DNA of 38,450 nt from an uncultured Bacilli bacterium (GCA_947623665.1 CANQHJ010000005.1:1-38450); one strand, 5' to 3'; shown: positions 17,164-25,071, numbered from the stretch's first letter. Numbers and translations are program-made. The notes: generated by a model from the letters alone, not told the origin.

Positions 17164-18255
17164 CTATTTAACTTGATATCTAGAAATATTAAGAATAATT
17201 CCCATACTAGCCATACTTATTAAAAGACTAGATCCACCATAAGATAAAAAGGGTAGAGTAACACCAGTAACAGGTATCATACCTATTACTACCATTAAAT
17301 TTAAAATAGTTTGAAATATAATTTGAAATATAAGTCCAAACGATAAATACTTAGAAAATTTATCGGGTGCATTTAAAGATATTTTTATACACCTATATAA
17401 AATAAAAACAAAAAGAGAAACTACTATAAATGCTCCAAGTATTCCAAACTCTTCTGCTATAATAGAAAAAATAAAGTCAGTTTGAGGTTCAGGTAAATAA
17501 AAATGTTTTTGTATAGAATTTAAAAAGCCATTACCAAACAGTCCAGAAGGACCTATAGCATATAAACTTTGTATAATTTGAAAACCAGTACCTAAAGGAT
17601 CTTTCCAAGGATTTATAAAAGAAGTTATTCTATCCATTCTATAAGGTGCAATGATAATTAAAATAATAATTCCAATAACACCAACGATCCCACTTACAAT
17701 GAAGAACTTCATATCAACACCAGCTATAAAAAGTAAAGCAACAATAGAAATTACTAAAACAACACCAGTTCCTAAGTCAGGTTGAAGCATAATAAGTCCA
17801 AAAAAAACAAGTAACACTCCGAGTATCGGAAAAACACCCTTTTTATAACTTTTTAAATACTTATTTGATGACATTAAATACTTACTAGTAAATATCAACA
17901 TAGCAATCTTTGCAGCCTCACTAGGTTGTATACCAAAAGGTCCAATACCAAACCAACTACGAGAACCATTTCTAATACTTCCAATACCAGGAATTAATAC
18001 AAGTATTAAAAGTAAAAAACAAATACCTAAAATGATATTTGCTTTTTTATGATAGAATGTATAATCAATTTTAGATGCCATATACATTATAAATATCCCA
18101 AGTATAATAAATAATCCTTGTTGCTTAACATAATGAAAACTATCACTAAACTTATATTCCGACCAAATACTAGATGCAGAATATATCATTACAAGACCAA
18201 ATATCACTAAAGTAATTACAGCAATAAAAAGAGAATAATCAAACTTTTTATTCAT
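17164..18255 (-). CDS. SEDS-family peptidoglycan glycosyltransferase (FtsW/RodA/SpoVE)
   Basis: 363 aa, about ten TM helices. SEDS proteins polymerise lipid II into glycan strands together with a class B PBP. Signatures: M-I-Y-S-A-S-S in TM1, N-G-S-R-S-W-F-G-I-G-P-F-G-I-Q-P-S-E, Q-P-D-L-G-T-G, E-E-F-G-I-L-G, and the C-terminal G-V-T-L-P-F-L-S-Y-G-G-S-S. The R-S-W and F-L-S-Y-G-G-S-S forms fit FtsW/SpoVE slightly better than RodA, but the three cannot be separated by eye. AAGGTGAT site before the ATG. It lies 63 nt after the kinase-fold gene, probably co-transcribed with it. Confidence 0.92.
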   Translation of the reverse strand: MNKKFDYSLFIAVITLVIFGLVMIYSASSIWSEYKFSDSFHYVKQQGLFIILGIFIMYMASKIDYTFYHKKANIILGICFLLLILVLIPGIGSIRNGSRSWFGIGPFGIQPSEAAKIAMLIFTSKYLMSSNKYLKSYKKGVFPILGVLLVFFGLIMLQPDLGTGVVLVISIVALLFIAGVDMKFFIVSGIVGVIGIIILIIIAPYRMDRITSFINPWKDPLGTGFQIIQSLYAIGPSGLFGNGFLNSIQKHFYLPEPQTDFIFSIIAEEFGILGAFIVVSLFVFILYRCIKISLNAPDKFSKYLSFGLIFQIIFQTILNLMVVIGMIPVTGVTLPFLSYGGSSLLISMASMGIILNISRYQVK

Positions 18256-18318
18256 AAAATCACCTTAATATATTTTATAATTAATAAAGTGAAAGTATTC
18301 CATTTTAAATAAGTAAAA

Positions 18319-19059
18319 TTATTTTTTACATAATATTTTCTTAGCATCCGTCTTTAAAAATTCACCAATAGATAATTCCTTATTTTTATCTACTTCATAT
18401 ACTAACTCATCTAAAAATCCTCTAGAGTTACAACACCTTCTAACACATCTAGACAATTGTCTTAATGTATATCTATCATAATCTTGATCTCTTGTTAATC
18501 CTAAATATAAAAATTTTGCAAATACAAATTTAAGATTATTTTCATTAACAGAAACCTTTGCATTCATTAAATATCTATCCATATCACATAAATGTAAAAA
18601 ATCAGTTGTAAAAATATAACTATTAGTATTTAAGTCTTTAACAACAACATTATTTTTAGTAAGTTCATCAAAATCATTATGTAATTCTATAATAGATTTA
18701 TATAAATCTCCACAGGTAAAATCATTTATAGACATTTTATCAGAGGCTACAACATCATCTAAATAATCCATAGTATATCCAATATATTTACCATCTATAT
18801 TATAAAGAACTCCAGTAGGTTTAGTAATACGAGATAAATGTAAATTATCTTTAAAAAATAAAAGTTTATCATAATTCATTGAAAGTCTATAAGTATTAGG
18901 ATTAGAAAAATCAGTTTTAAGTATTTTTAAAACCTCATCATTATAACGAAGTAATATACCATCAACACCAGCACCCACTTTAGGTAACAAATTTAAATTA
19001 GTAACTACTTCTTCATTGTTGGCAATTACTATCTCACTAGGCAAAATAAATTTTCTCAC
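18319..19059 (-). CDS. Small protein-kinase-fold protein
   Basis: 246 aa, cytosolic. Kinase-like landmarks in order: glycine-rich loop V-G-A-G-V-D-G (28-34), beta3 Lys in V-L-K-I-L-K (45 or 48), hinge-like Y-T-M-D-Y-L (95-100), catalytic-loop-like V-K-D-L-N-T-N (140-146) and a metal-binding D-M-D (159-161) in place of DFG. The loop His is Val or Lys. This resembles reduced bacterial protein or small-molecule kinases; it could also be a pseudokinase. Start is GTG at 19059, chosen for the GGGGGA site 9-10 nt upstream. Expressed from a strong promoter and followed by the SEDS gene, which suggests a link to wall growth. Confidence 0.62.
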   Translation of the reverse strand: MRKFILPSEIVIANNEEVVTNLNLLPKVGAGVDGILLRYNDEVLKILKTDFSNPNTYRLSMNYDKLLFFKDNLHLSRITKPTGVLYNIDGKYIGYTMDYLDDVVASDKMSINDFTCGDLYKSIIELHNDFDELTKNNVVVKDLNTNSYIFTTDFLHLCDMDRYLMNAKVSVNENNLKFVFAKFLYLGLTRDQDYDRYTLRQLSRCVRRCCNSRGFLDELVYEVDKNKELSIGEFLKTDAKKILCKK

Positions 19060-19086
19060 ATTACCAATCCCCCTTAATTAGTGCAT

Positions 19087-19115
19087 ATTATACCACAAAA
19101 CAAAGAAAAAATCAA
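19087..19115 (-). promoter_or_regulatory. Promoter of the kinase-fold / SEDS unit
   Basis: Minus strand TTGATT (19110-19115), 17-bp spacer, TATAAT (19087-19092) with TGG before it. The same TTGATT-N17-TGGTATAAT layout occurs at 24460-24488. Confidence 0.75.
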
Positions 19116-19163
19116 TTGCCTGAATTTATATATAAATAAAATTTATAATTTATAGACCATTGA

Positions 19164-19192
19164 TTTACACAAAAAAAATAAAAATTTATATG
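19164..19192 (+). promoter_or_regulatory. Possible promoter of the VPNTG protein gene
   Basis: TTTACA (19164-19169), 17-bp spacer, TATATG (19187-19192); modest -10 match. Confidence 0.35.
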
Positions 19193-19209
19193 CTATTTAA
19201 GAAGGGAAG

Positions 19210-19830
19210 GTGAGTAAAATTAAAAAAAGGATATCCATCCTTATCATAGTAACAGCACTACTATCATTATTACTTCATTCTACAAATATAAATGCAGAAG
19301 AAAATGAAAATTACCCACAAGTAAAATTTCAAGTAACAGAATTTCTTAATTATTATAAAAAAGAATTTACTGATGAAATTTTAAATAATAAAAAAATAGA
19401 AGAAGAAATAAAAAAAGAAATAATATATGGATATAATTTATTAAAAGAAGAAGATCAAGAACCTTATAAAGAATTTATATATCGTATATTAAGAGGAGGA
19501 GTTCCTGAAATAATACAAGAAAAAAGAAGTTTAACATATAAAATAAATGAAAATATAGATTTATACTCACTTATAAAAGCAATAGATAATGAAGATGGCA
19601 TTATAATACCAGATAAAAACAATACTGAAATAAAAACGAACTTAAATACTTCTCTTGCAGGCATATATCAAGTACTCTACATATTAAAAGATAAAGATGG
19701 TAATAAAGTAGAATATAAAATAACTATTAATATTTTAAATAATATACCAAAACAAAAAGAAATAGTTACAAATAATAATTATAACCAAGAAGAATCTATT
19801 AAAGTTCCAGTTCCCAATACAGGAATTTAA
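19210..19830 (+). CDS. Secreted protein with Ig-like domain ending in a bare VPNTG sorting motif
   Basis: 206 aa. Signal peptide (hydrophobic 8-25, cleavage near I-N-A-E-E), a helical charged region (30-90), then a beta domain (about 100-180: S-L-T-Y-K-I-N-E-N-I-D, D-N-E-D-G, L-A-G-I-Y-Q-V-L-Y) of the DUF5011/bacterial Ig type. It ends K-V-P-V-P-N-T-G-I-stop. VPNTG is a legitimate LPxTG-like sortase motif, but the hydrophobic segment and basic tail that must follow are absent; the next 20 in-frame codons past the stop do not encode a TM helix. GTG start at 19210 with AAGAAGG upstream; the site AAGGTGAG could alternatively serve an ATT codon at 19219. Confidence 0.78.
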   Translation: MSKIKKRISILIIVTALLSLLLHSTNINAEENENYPQVKFQVTEFLNYYKKEFTDEILNNKKIEEEIKKEIIYGYNLLKEEDQEPYKEFIYRILRGGVPEIIQEKRSLTYKINENIDLYSLIKAIDNEDGIIIPDKNNTEIKTNLNTSLAGIYQVLYILKDKDGNKVEYKITINILNNIPKQKEIVTNNNYNQEESIKVPVPNTGI

Positions 19831-19896
19831 AAAATACATATTACTTAAATAATTTATGTAAAAAAAATAAATTAGTTCTTGATTTTTTATAAAAGA

Positions 19897-19902
19897 TATA
19901 AT
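19897..19902 (+). promoter_or_regulatory. -10 of the uraA leader transcript
   Basis: TATAAT 32 nt before the leader-peptide ATG. No well-spaced -35 is obvious (TTAGTT at 19872-19877 gives a 19-bp spacer). Confidence 0.5.
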
Positions 19903-19933
19903 ATCATGTAATAAGAGTGTAGGAGTGATAGTT

Positions 19934-20008
19934 ATGAAAGCAAAGAACTATAATAAAATACCAAATATAACAATTTCTTTGTTTTCTAATTTATCTATTT
20001 ATATTTGA
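19934..20008 (+). CDS. 24-aa leader peptide upstream of uraA
   Basis: ATG with an AGGAGTGAT site 6 nt upstream, 24 codons, TGA stop. The last half of the ORF (19972-20005) is strikingly T-rich, about two thirds T, whereas coding strands around it are A-rich. The stop codon lies on the first bases of the terminator stem that follows, so a ribosome at the end of the ORF would cover the 5' arm of the hairpin. This is the geometry of the E. coli pyrBI leader, in which RNA polymerase pausing in a U-rich stretch at low UTP lets the ribosome catch up and prevent termination. The peptide itself probably has no function. Confidence 0.65.
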   Translation: MKAKNYNKIPNITISLFSNLSIYI

Positions 20009-20038
20009 AGAAATCTTTTTTAGATTTCTTCTTTTTTT
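20007..20038 (+). terminator. Attenuator terminator before uraA
   Basis: Perfect 10-bp stem (20007-20016 with 20022-20031), T5 loop, T7 tail. It sits between the leader peptide and uraA with no promoter between, so uraA-upp expression depends on readthrough. Confidence 0.8.
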
Positions 20039-20082
20039 ATACTTATAGCACTCAAAATATGTCTAAAAAGGAGGAGATATTT

Positions 20083-21402
20083 ATGGACAATTCAAAAATG
20101 ATGATAGGAGTAAATGAAAAGCCACCACTTGCTAAATGGATAGTATTATCAATACAACATGTTTTTGCAATGTTTGGTGCTACAGTATTAGTGCCAATTC
20201 TTGTAAATCAACAGGCAAATGCAACTGTACTAACTATCCCAACGGCCTTGGTTGCATCAGGAATAGGAACATTAATTTATATTTTATGTACAAAAGCTAA
20301 ATCACCAGTTTACTTAGGAAGTTCATTTGCTTTTATTGCACCAATTGCTGCAGCATACTTAAAAGGTGGAATTAGTGGAGCTATGACAGGAATTATGGTA
20401 GTAGGCTTAATATATATACTAGTATCTATAATAATTTCCTTTGTAGGAAGTTCGTGGCTTCACAAACTACTACCACCAGTAGTAATAGGACCTATGATAA
20501 TGATTATAGGGCTATCACTTGCACCTTCAGCTATATCACAAATAGGACTTGATGCTACATCAAAAATAAACTATAATAATTTAATAGTTGCAATAGTTGC
20601 TTTTTTAACAACTGCAATTACTATGACAAGATGTAAAGGATTTTTAAAAATAATCCCATTCTTAATAGGAATAATTACAGGATATATAAGTGCAGTATGT
20701 TTAGGAATGATAGACTTCTCAGAAGTAGCAAAAGCCCACTTTTTTAGCATACCAAAATTTGTTTTACCATTTATAAATTATCAACCTAATTTTGATGCCC
20801 TTATTACAATTGCACCAATTGCTCTTGTAACAATGTGTGAACATATAGGAGATCATACTTCTCTTGGAAATATTATAGGAAAAAATTTATTAAAAGATCC
20901 AGGACTAAATAGAACTCTACTTGGAGATGGAGTAGCAACCTTTACAGCCGGATTATTAGGAGCACCAGCTAATACAACATATGGAGAAAACACCTCAGTA
21001 GTAGGAATGACTAAAGTAGCATCCGTTTGGGTTATTGGACTTGCTGCAATTATTGCCATTATCTTAGGATTTCTAGGACAATTTACAGCCTTAATTACAA
21101 CTATTCCAAATCCTGTACTTGGAGGAATATCACTATTACTTTATGGATTTATTGCAGTAAATGGATTAAAAGTATTAATAAAAAATCAAACCAATTTTGA
21201 AAATCCCAAAAATATTATAATAGCATCTACAATGTTAGTATTAGGACTTGGAGGAGCAACTATTGCTATTAATAGTGGAGACTTAGCAATTTCTATTTCA
21301 GGTATGAGTCTTGCAGCTATAGTAGGAATAATATTAAATTTAATATTACCAGATGAAGAAAAAAAGAAAGGAAAAAGAAATGAAAAAAGTAGAACTAAAT
21401 AA
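20083..21402 (+). CDS. uraA: Uracil permease (NCS2 family)
   Basis: 439 aa, about 14 TM segments; proton-coupled uracil uptake. NCS2 signatures: Q-H-V-F-A-M-F-G-A-T-V-L-V-P near the start, Y-L-G-S-S-F-A-F-I, and M-C-E-H-I-G-D-H around residue 250 with the substrate-binding Glu. P-A-N-T-T-Y-G-E-N is the UraA-type motif in TM10. The ATG at 20083 follows an AAGGAGGAG site; an in-frame upstream ATG at 20005 overlaps the attenuator and is unlikely. The last 23 nt overlap the start of upp, a clear functional pairing. Confidence 0.95.
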   Translation: MDNSKMMIGVNEKPPLAKWIVLSIQHVFAMFGATVLVPILVNQQANATVLTIPTALVASGIGTLIYILCTKAKSPVYLGSSFAFIAPIAAAYLKGGISGAMTGIMVVGLIYILVSIIISFVGSSWLHKLLPPVVIGPMIMIIGLSLAPSAISQIGLDATSKINYNNLIVAIVAFLTTAITMTRCKGFLKIIPFLIGIITGYISAVCLGMIDFSEVAKAHFFSIPKFVLPFINYQPNFDALITIAPIALVTMCEHIGDHTSLGNIIGKNLLKDPGLNRTLLGDGVATFTAGLLGAPANTTYGENTSVVGMTKVASVWVIGLAAIIAIILGFLGQFTALITTIPNPVLGGISLLLYGFIAVNGLKVLIKNQTNFENPKNIIIASTMLVLGLGGATIAINSGDLAISISGMSLAAIVGIILNLILPDEEKKKGKRNEKSRTK

Positions 21403-22006
21403 TCCCTTAATAACTCATAAACTTACTATATTAAGAGATGAAAAAACAAAAACAAAAGAATTTAGAGAAATAATAGGGGAGATAGCAAGCATTTTATGTT
21501 ATGAAGCAATGAGTGATGAGCCCTTAAAGACAAAAGAAATAAAAACACCAATACAAAATATGAAAGCAAAAAAATTAGATACAGAAAAATATATATTTGT
21601 ACCCATCTTAAGAGCAGGTCTTGGAATGGCAGAAGGTATTATTAAAATTATGCCAACTGCTAAATTTGGTCATATTGGAATGTATAGAGATGAAGAGACT
21701 TTTATACCAGTAAATTATTTTTATAAAATGCCACCATCAGTAGAAGATAAAACAGTATTTTTAATAGATCCAATGCTTGCAACTGGAGGAAGTGCAATAG
21801 ATGCAATAGACCTTTTAAAAGAAAAAGGAATAAAGAAAATAAAATTTTTATGTATAATTGCTGCTCCTGATGGCATAAAAGCCTTAGAAGAAAAACATCC
21901 AGATATAGATTTATACTGTGCTAAAATAGATGAAAAATTAAATGAAAATAAATATATAGTTCCAGGACTTGGAGATGCCGGAGATAGAATATTTGGCACA
22001 AAATAA
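21380..22006 (+). CDS. upp: Uracil phosphoribosyltransferase
   Basis: 208 aa. It converts uracil and PRPP to UMP. Motifs: F-V-P-I-L-R-A-G-L-G-M, the PRPP-binding loop L-I-D-P-M-L-A-T-G-G-S, and the uracil-specific C-terminal P-G-L-G-D-A-G-D-R. Length is typical. The ATG at 21380 lies inside the 3' end of uraA with a GAAAGGA site upstream, giving translational coupling; regulated with uraA by the upstream attenuator. Confidence 0.97.
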   Translation: MKKVELNNPLITHKLTILRDEKTKTKEFREIIGEIASILCYEAMSDEPLKTKEIKTPIQNMKAKKLDTEKYIFVPILRAGLGMAEGIIKIMPTAKFGHIGMYRDEETFIPVNYFYKMPPSVEDKTVFLIDPMLATGGSAIDAIDLLKEKGIKKIKFLCIIAAPDGIKALEEKHPDIDLYCAKIDEKLNENKYIVPGLGDAGDRIFGTK

Positions 22007-22028
22007 AAAGAGGTCAAACCTCTTTTTT
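22005..22028. terminator. Bidirectional terminator after upp and the arginase-like gene
   Basis: AAAAAGAGGT-CAA-ACCTCTTTTT stem of 10 bp with a T run on each strand, overlapping both stop codons. Confidence 0.88.
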
Positions 22029-22929
22029 AATTTTCATCAGGTAAATCATCAAGTGTACTAACCATTTTAGCAAGCATATTAAGAGCAATTTGCTCAGTTT
22101 TTCTATCAGGATCCTTAGTAGGATTAAACTCAACCACATCAAATGCTACAAGTTCTCTAGCATGAGTCAAAATAGCATCTATTAACTCCATTGCCATCTT
22201 CTCATCTATTCCATTATCCTCAGGTACAGAAACACCAATAGATACAGTAGGATCAATCAAATCCAAATTAAATACAACATGAAATTTTTGAGCTTTCTCA
22301 CTAGCAGCCTTAAAAGCCTCATCGACAATACTACCAGCACCCTTACTTTTTATATCATCAGTAGAAAATATATTAACATTAGCATATTTTAAATTTTCTT
22401 GTTCTCTTTGATCTATACTTCTAGCACCCACAATAGAAACTGATGTAGGATTAATTACTGTACCATTTTCATTAAATACCCTAAGTTCCTCTTGCTTTTG
22501 TCCAGTAACAGTAGATAAAACCATACCATGAACATTACCTGTAGGAGTAGTATCATATGTATTATAAGATGGATGAGCTCCAAACCAAATAACACCAACA
22601 TTATCATTGCTTTTTAAACTAGCAAGAATAGATGCAATACAAACTGATCCATCACCACCTATAGTAACAGGAAAAAGTCCAGCTTGATATTTTTCCACTA
22701 AGGTATCATATAAAACCTTATTAAAAGAGTTAATCTCTATTTCATTTTTTCTTTTTTCTGCTAAATTTCTATTTTTAATAATTGCAGTATTCTGAGCAAT
22801 AGAAATTATTTCTCCCTTATAAAAACTACTCATATCTCTAATTAATTGTATTGGTCCAGATGAAGCTCCATTAATTTGAACTCCTAAATCAGAACCAGCT
22901 CCTATAACAACCGTCTTCATATTCTTCAC
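22027..22929 (-). CDS. Arginase/agmatinase-fold protein lacking most metal ligands
   Basis: 300 aa, full length for ureohydrolases. Fold landmarks are well kept: P-V-T-I-G-G-D-G-S (89-95), T-T-P-T-G-N-V-H-G-M, V-G-A-R-S-I-D-Q-R-E, F-N-L-D-L-I-D-P, and F-D-V-V-E-F-N-P. The six Mn2+ ligands of the family are mostly changed: GGDHS His is G94; DAHxD reads G117-A-H119-P-S121, so both Asp are gone; the DxD pair is N221-L-D223. Only H119 and D223 remain. This should not hold the binuclear Mn cluster, so I predict no arginase or agmatinase activity. It may bind a ligand or partner. Monocistronic with its own promoter. The reading frame is intact, which argues for a maintained function. Confidence 0.85.
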   Translation of the reverse strand: MKNMKTVVIGAGSDLGVQINGASSGPIQLIRDMSSFYKGEIISIAQNTAIIKNRNLAEKRKNEIEINSFNKVLYDTLVEKYQAGLFPVTIGGDGSVCIASILASLKSNDNVGVIWFGAHPSYNTYDTTPTGNVHGMVLSTVTGQKQEELRVFNENGTVINPTSVSIVGARSIDQREQENLKYANVNIFSTDDIKSKGAGSIVDEAFKAASEKAQKFHVVFNLDLIDPTVSIGVSVPEDNGIDEKMAMELIDAILTHARELVAFDVVEFNPTKDPDRKTEQIALNMLAKMVSTLDDLPDEN

Positions 22930-22937
22930 CTATTATT

Positions 22938-22966
22938 ATTCTATCGTAAAAATCTGTATAATTCAA
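22938..22966 (-). promoter_or_regulatory. Promoter of the arginase-like gene
   Basis: Minus strand TTGAAT (22961-22966), 17-bp spacer, TAGAAT (22938-22943); start site about 15 nt before the ATG. Confidence 0.6.
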
Positions 22967-23021
22967 CAGAAATTATTTTAAAATTGAAAACTTTACTATA
23001 TAATTACAGTAGGTGATATAA

Positions 23022-24458
23022 ATGAAAAAGTTAAATGAGTTATATGAGAATATACCTTATGATACAGAAATCAAAGGTATTAAGATTAATTCAAAAGAAG
23101 TAGAAGAGGGAGATTTATTTGTTTGTACTATGGGGGTAACTGCTGATAGACATGATTTTATTGATGATGCAGTCTCTCATGGTGCTAGTGCACTAGTTGT
23201 AAGTAGGAAAGATATAAAAACATCCGTTCCTAGTGTCTATGTAGAAGATACTAATAGAGAACTTCCATATTTGTGTAGCAAATTCTATGATCATCCAGAA
23301 GAAAAAATGACTATGATAGGAGTAACTGGAACAGACGGAAAAACAACAACTTCAACAGTTATTCATACCTTAATGGGAGATGATATATGTGGATATCTTG
23401 GAAGTAATGGAGCTAGTTGTTCTAAATTCAACGAAGAAACTCAAAACTCAACACCAGATGCTGATAAACTTTATAAAATATTTAGAGAGTTCCTTGATGC
23501 AGGATGTAAATATGTTTCCTTTGAAGCAAGCAGTGAAGCCTTTTACAGAGGAAGACTTAACGCAATGAAATTCGATGTAAGTGTTCTAACTAATATTACA
23601 GAAGATCATCTAAATGTACATAAAACTTTAGATAATTACATAGAATGTAAATGTAAATTATTTTCTAATACAAAAAAAGATGGACTTTGTATATTAAATC
23701 ATGATGATGAATACTTTGAAAGAGTAAAAAGAAATTGTAATGGTAAAGTTTTAACTTATGGAACAGGAGAAGATAATGACTTACAAATAGTATCTTTTAC
23801 TCTAAAACCAAAGTTTACTAAAATAAAAATAAAATATAAAAATAAAGAATATGATATAGAAAGTTCTCTTCTTGGAGAGTTTAATGTCTATAATCTAGCC
23901 GCAGCATTACTTACTTGTTTAGAATTAGGATGTAATATAAAAGATTTACAAAAAAGAACTCAAAAACTAGAAGTAGATGGAAGATTTAAAGTATTAAATA
24001 CTGATACACCATATACAGTAGTAGTAGACTATGCTCATACGACAAATGCAGTAAAAAGTGTATTGGATTTTGTTCATACATTAGATGTAAATAAATCTAT
24101 AGTTGTAATAGGATCTGCTGGAGGAAGAGAAAAAGAAAAACGTCCTTTAATGGGTAAAACAGTTGCTGATAATGCAAACTACGCTATCTTCACCGCAGAT
24201 GATCCAAGATATGAAGATCCAAAAGTAATTGCAAAAGAAATGGCAAGTAAAATAAAAGATGAAGAATCATATGAAATAGAAGTAGATAGAAAAAAAGCTG
24301 TACAACGTGCAATAAATATGGCAAAACCAAAAGATATAGTGTTGATTTTAGGAAAAGGATGTGAAACATCTCAAAAATTAAAAGATGGACCAGTATACTA
24401 TTCCGATACAGAAAGTGCCTACGAAGCAGTAGAAATAAGAAAATTAAGAGAAAAATAG
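23022..24458 (+). CDS. murE: UDP-MurNAc-tripeptide synthetase (MurE)
   Basis: 478 aa cytosolic ligase that adds the third amino acid to UDP-MurNAc-L-Ala-D-Glu. Mur ligase features: N-terminal UDP-binding domain, ATP loop G-V-T-G-T-D-G-K-T-T-T (about residue 102), N-I-T-E-D-H-L, and V-V-D-Y-A-H-T. The amino-acid selectivity motif reads D393-D-P-R396: the Arg favours a meso-diaminopimelate-type pocket, but DDPR instead of DNPR leaves Lys possible. The late G-K-G-H-E motif is G-K-G-C447-E. AGGTGAT site before the ATG and TATAAT at 22999-23004. Not adjacent to mraY or the PBP. Confidence 0.93.
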   Translation: MKKLNELYENIPYDTEIKGIKINSKEVEEGDLFVCTMGVTADRHDFIDDAVSHGASALVVSRKDIKTSVPSVYVEDTNRELPYLCSKFYDHPEEKMTMIGVTGTDGKTTTSTVIHTLMGDDICGYLGSNGASCSKFNEETQNSTPDADKLYKIFREFLDAGCKYVSFEASSEAFYRGRLNAMKFDVSVLTNITEDHLNVHKTLDNYIECKCKLFSNTKKDGLCILNHDDEYFERVKRNCNGKVLTYGTGEDNDLQIVSFTLKPKFTKIKIKYKNKEYDIESSLLGEFNVYNLAAALLTCLELGCNIKDLQKRTQKLEVDGRFKVLNTDTPYTVVVDYAHTTNAVKSVLDFVHTLDVNKSIVVIGSAGGREKEKRPLMGKTVADNANYAIFTADDPRYEDPKVIAKEMASKIKDEESYEIEVDRKKAVQRAINMAKPKDIVLILGKGCETSQKLKDGPVYYSDTESAYEAVEIRKLREK

Positions 24459-24459
24459 T

Positions 24460-24488
24460 TTGATTTTTTATATATTTTGTGGTATAAT
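24460..24488 (+). promoter_or_regulatory. Promoter after murE
   Basis: TTGATT (24460-24465), 17-bp spacer, TATAAT (24483-24488) preceded by TGG. It begins within 2 nt of the murE stop codon. Confidence 0.75.
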
Positions 24489-24515
24489 GTGGGCATTGAA
24501 GGGGGATATGTCCAT

Positions 24516-25022
24516 ATGAGTAAAAATGAAATTAAAACAAAAGAATATAGAGGAGATAAAAAACTTTTAGAGATTATTGATAAAGATAAACTAAAAGAAA
24601 CAGGCAAATTTGTATTAAACAAAGATATTGCTAAATATTATCATTTAAAAGAATATAAAAATAAAGAGGGAAAAAAAGAACAACGTTTAGTTACAAATTT
24701 AAGTGTTAAATTTCAAAAGGTTTTTGCTTGTACTCAAGCAGCATTTTTCTTAATCACTTCATCCGCAGCTGGTTATGCAGCCTTTACAACAGACAAAGAC
24801 AAATTTAATGAAATGATGAGAACACCACAAATTACTTTTGAACAAGAAGAAAATATATTAAATAAACCAATACCTGAATTAATAGAAGAATATATTAGAC
24901 TTAAAGAAGAAAGAAATGAAACAAAAAGAAACAAGAGAGAAGAAATAGGAAGAAAAATCGAAGATCAATTTAATGCAATAAAACAAGCAAAAGAAGATAA
25001 AGAAAAATTAAAAACTAAATAA
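24516..25022 (+). CDS. Single-TM protein of unknown function
   Basis: 168 aa, not recognised. A charged N-terminal half (1-70) is followed by one hydrophobic helix (about 74-93, A-A-F-F-L-I-T-S-S-A-A-G-Y-A-A-F) and a long acidic/basic helix likely to be a coiled coil (I-P-E-L-I-E-E-Y-I-R-L-K-E-E-R onward). The ATG at 24516 was chosen because the GGGGGA site is about 9 nt upstream and the earlier in-frame TTG at 24477 overlaps the promoter -10. Own promoter and terminator. The next gene encodes a protein of similar size and build but without clear sequence similarity. Confidence 0.75.
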   Translation: MSKNEIKTKEYRGDKKLLEIIDKDKLKETGKFVLNKDIAKYYHLKEYKNKEGKKEQRLVTNLSVKFQKVFACTQAAFFLITSSAAGYAAFTTDKDKFNEMMRTPQITFEQEENILNKPIPELIEEYIRLKEERNETKRNKREEIGRKIEDQFNAIKQAKEDKEKLKTK

Positions 25023-25050
25023 AAATTATGATTACTTATCATAATTTTTT
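25021..25050 (+). terminator. Intrinsic terminator
   Basis: 12-bp stem (25021-25032 with 25038-25049), 5-nt loop, T run. Confidence 0.85.
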
Positions 25051-25071
25051 ATTGTAAGAACTCTCTAAAAT

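Noticed and set aside
19831-20082. PyrR-binding leader or purine/pyrimidine riboswitch before uraA
   Set aside because: No PyrR anti-antiterminator consensus and no second competing hairpin was found; only the leader ORF, U-rich tract and terminator are present.
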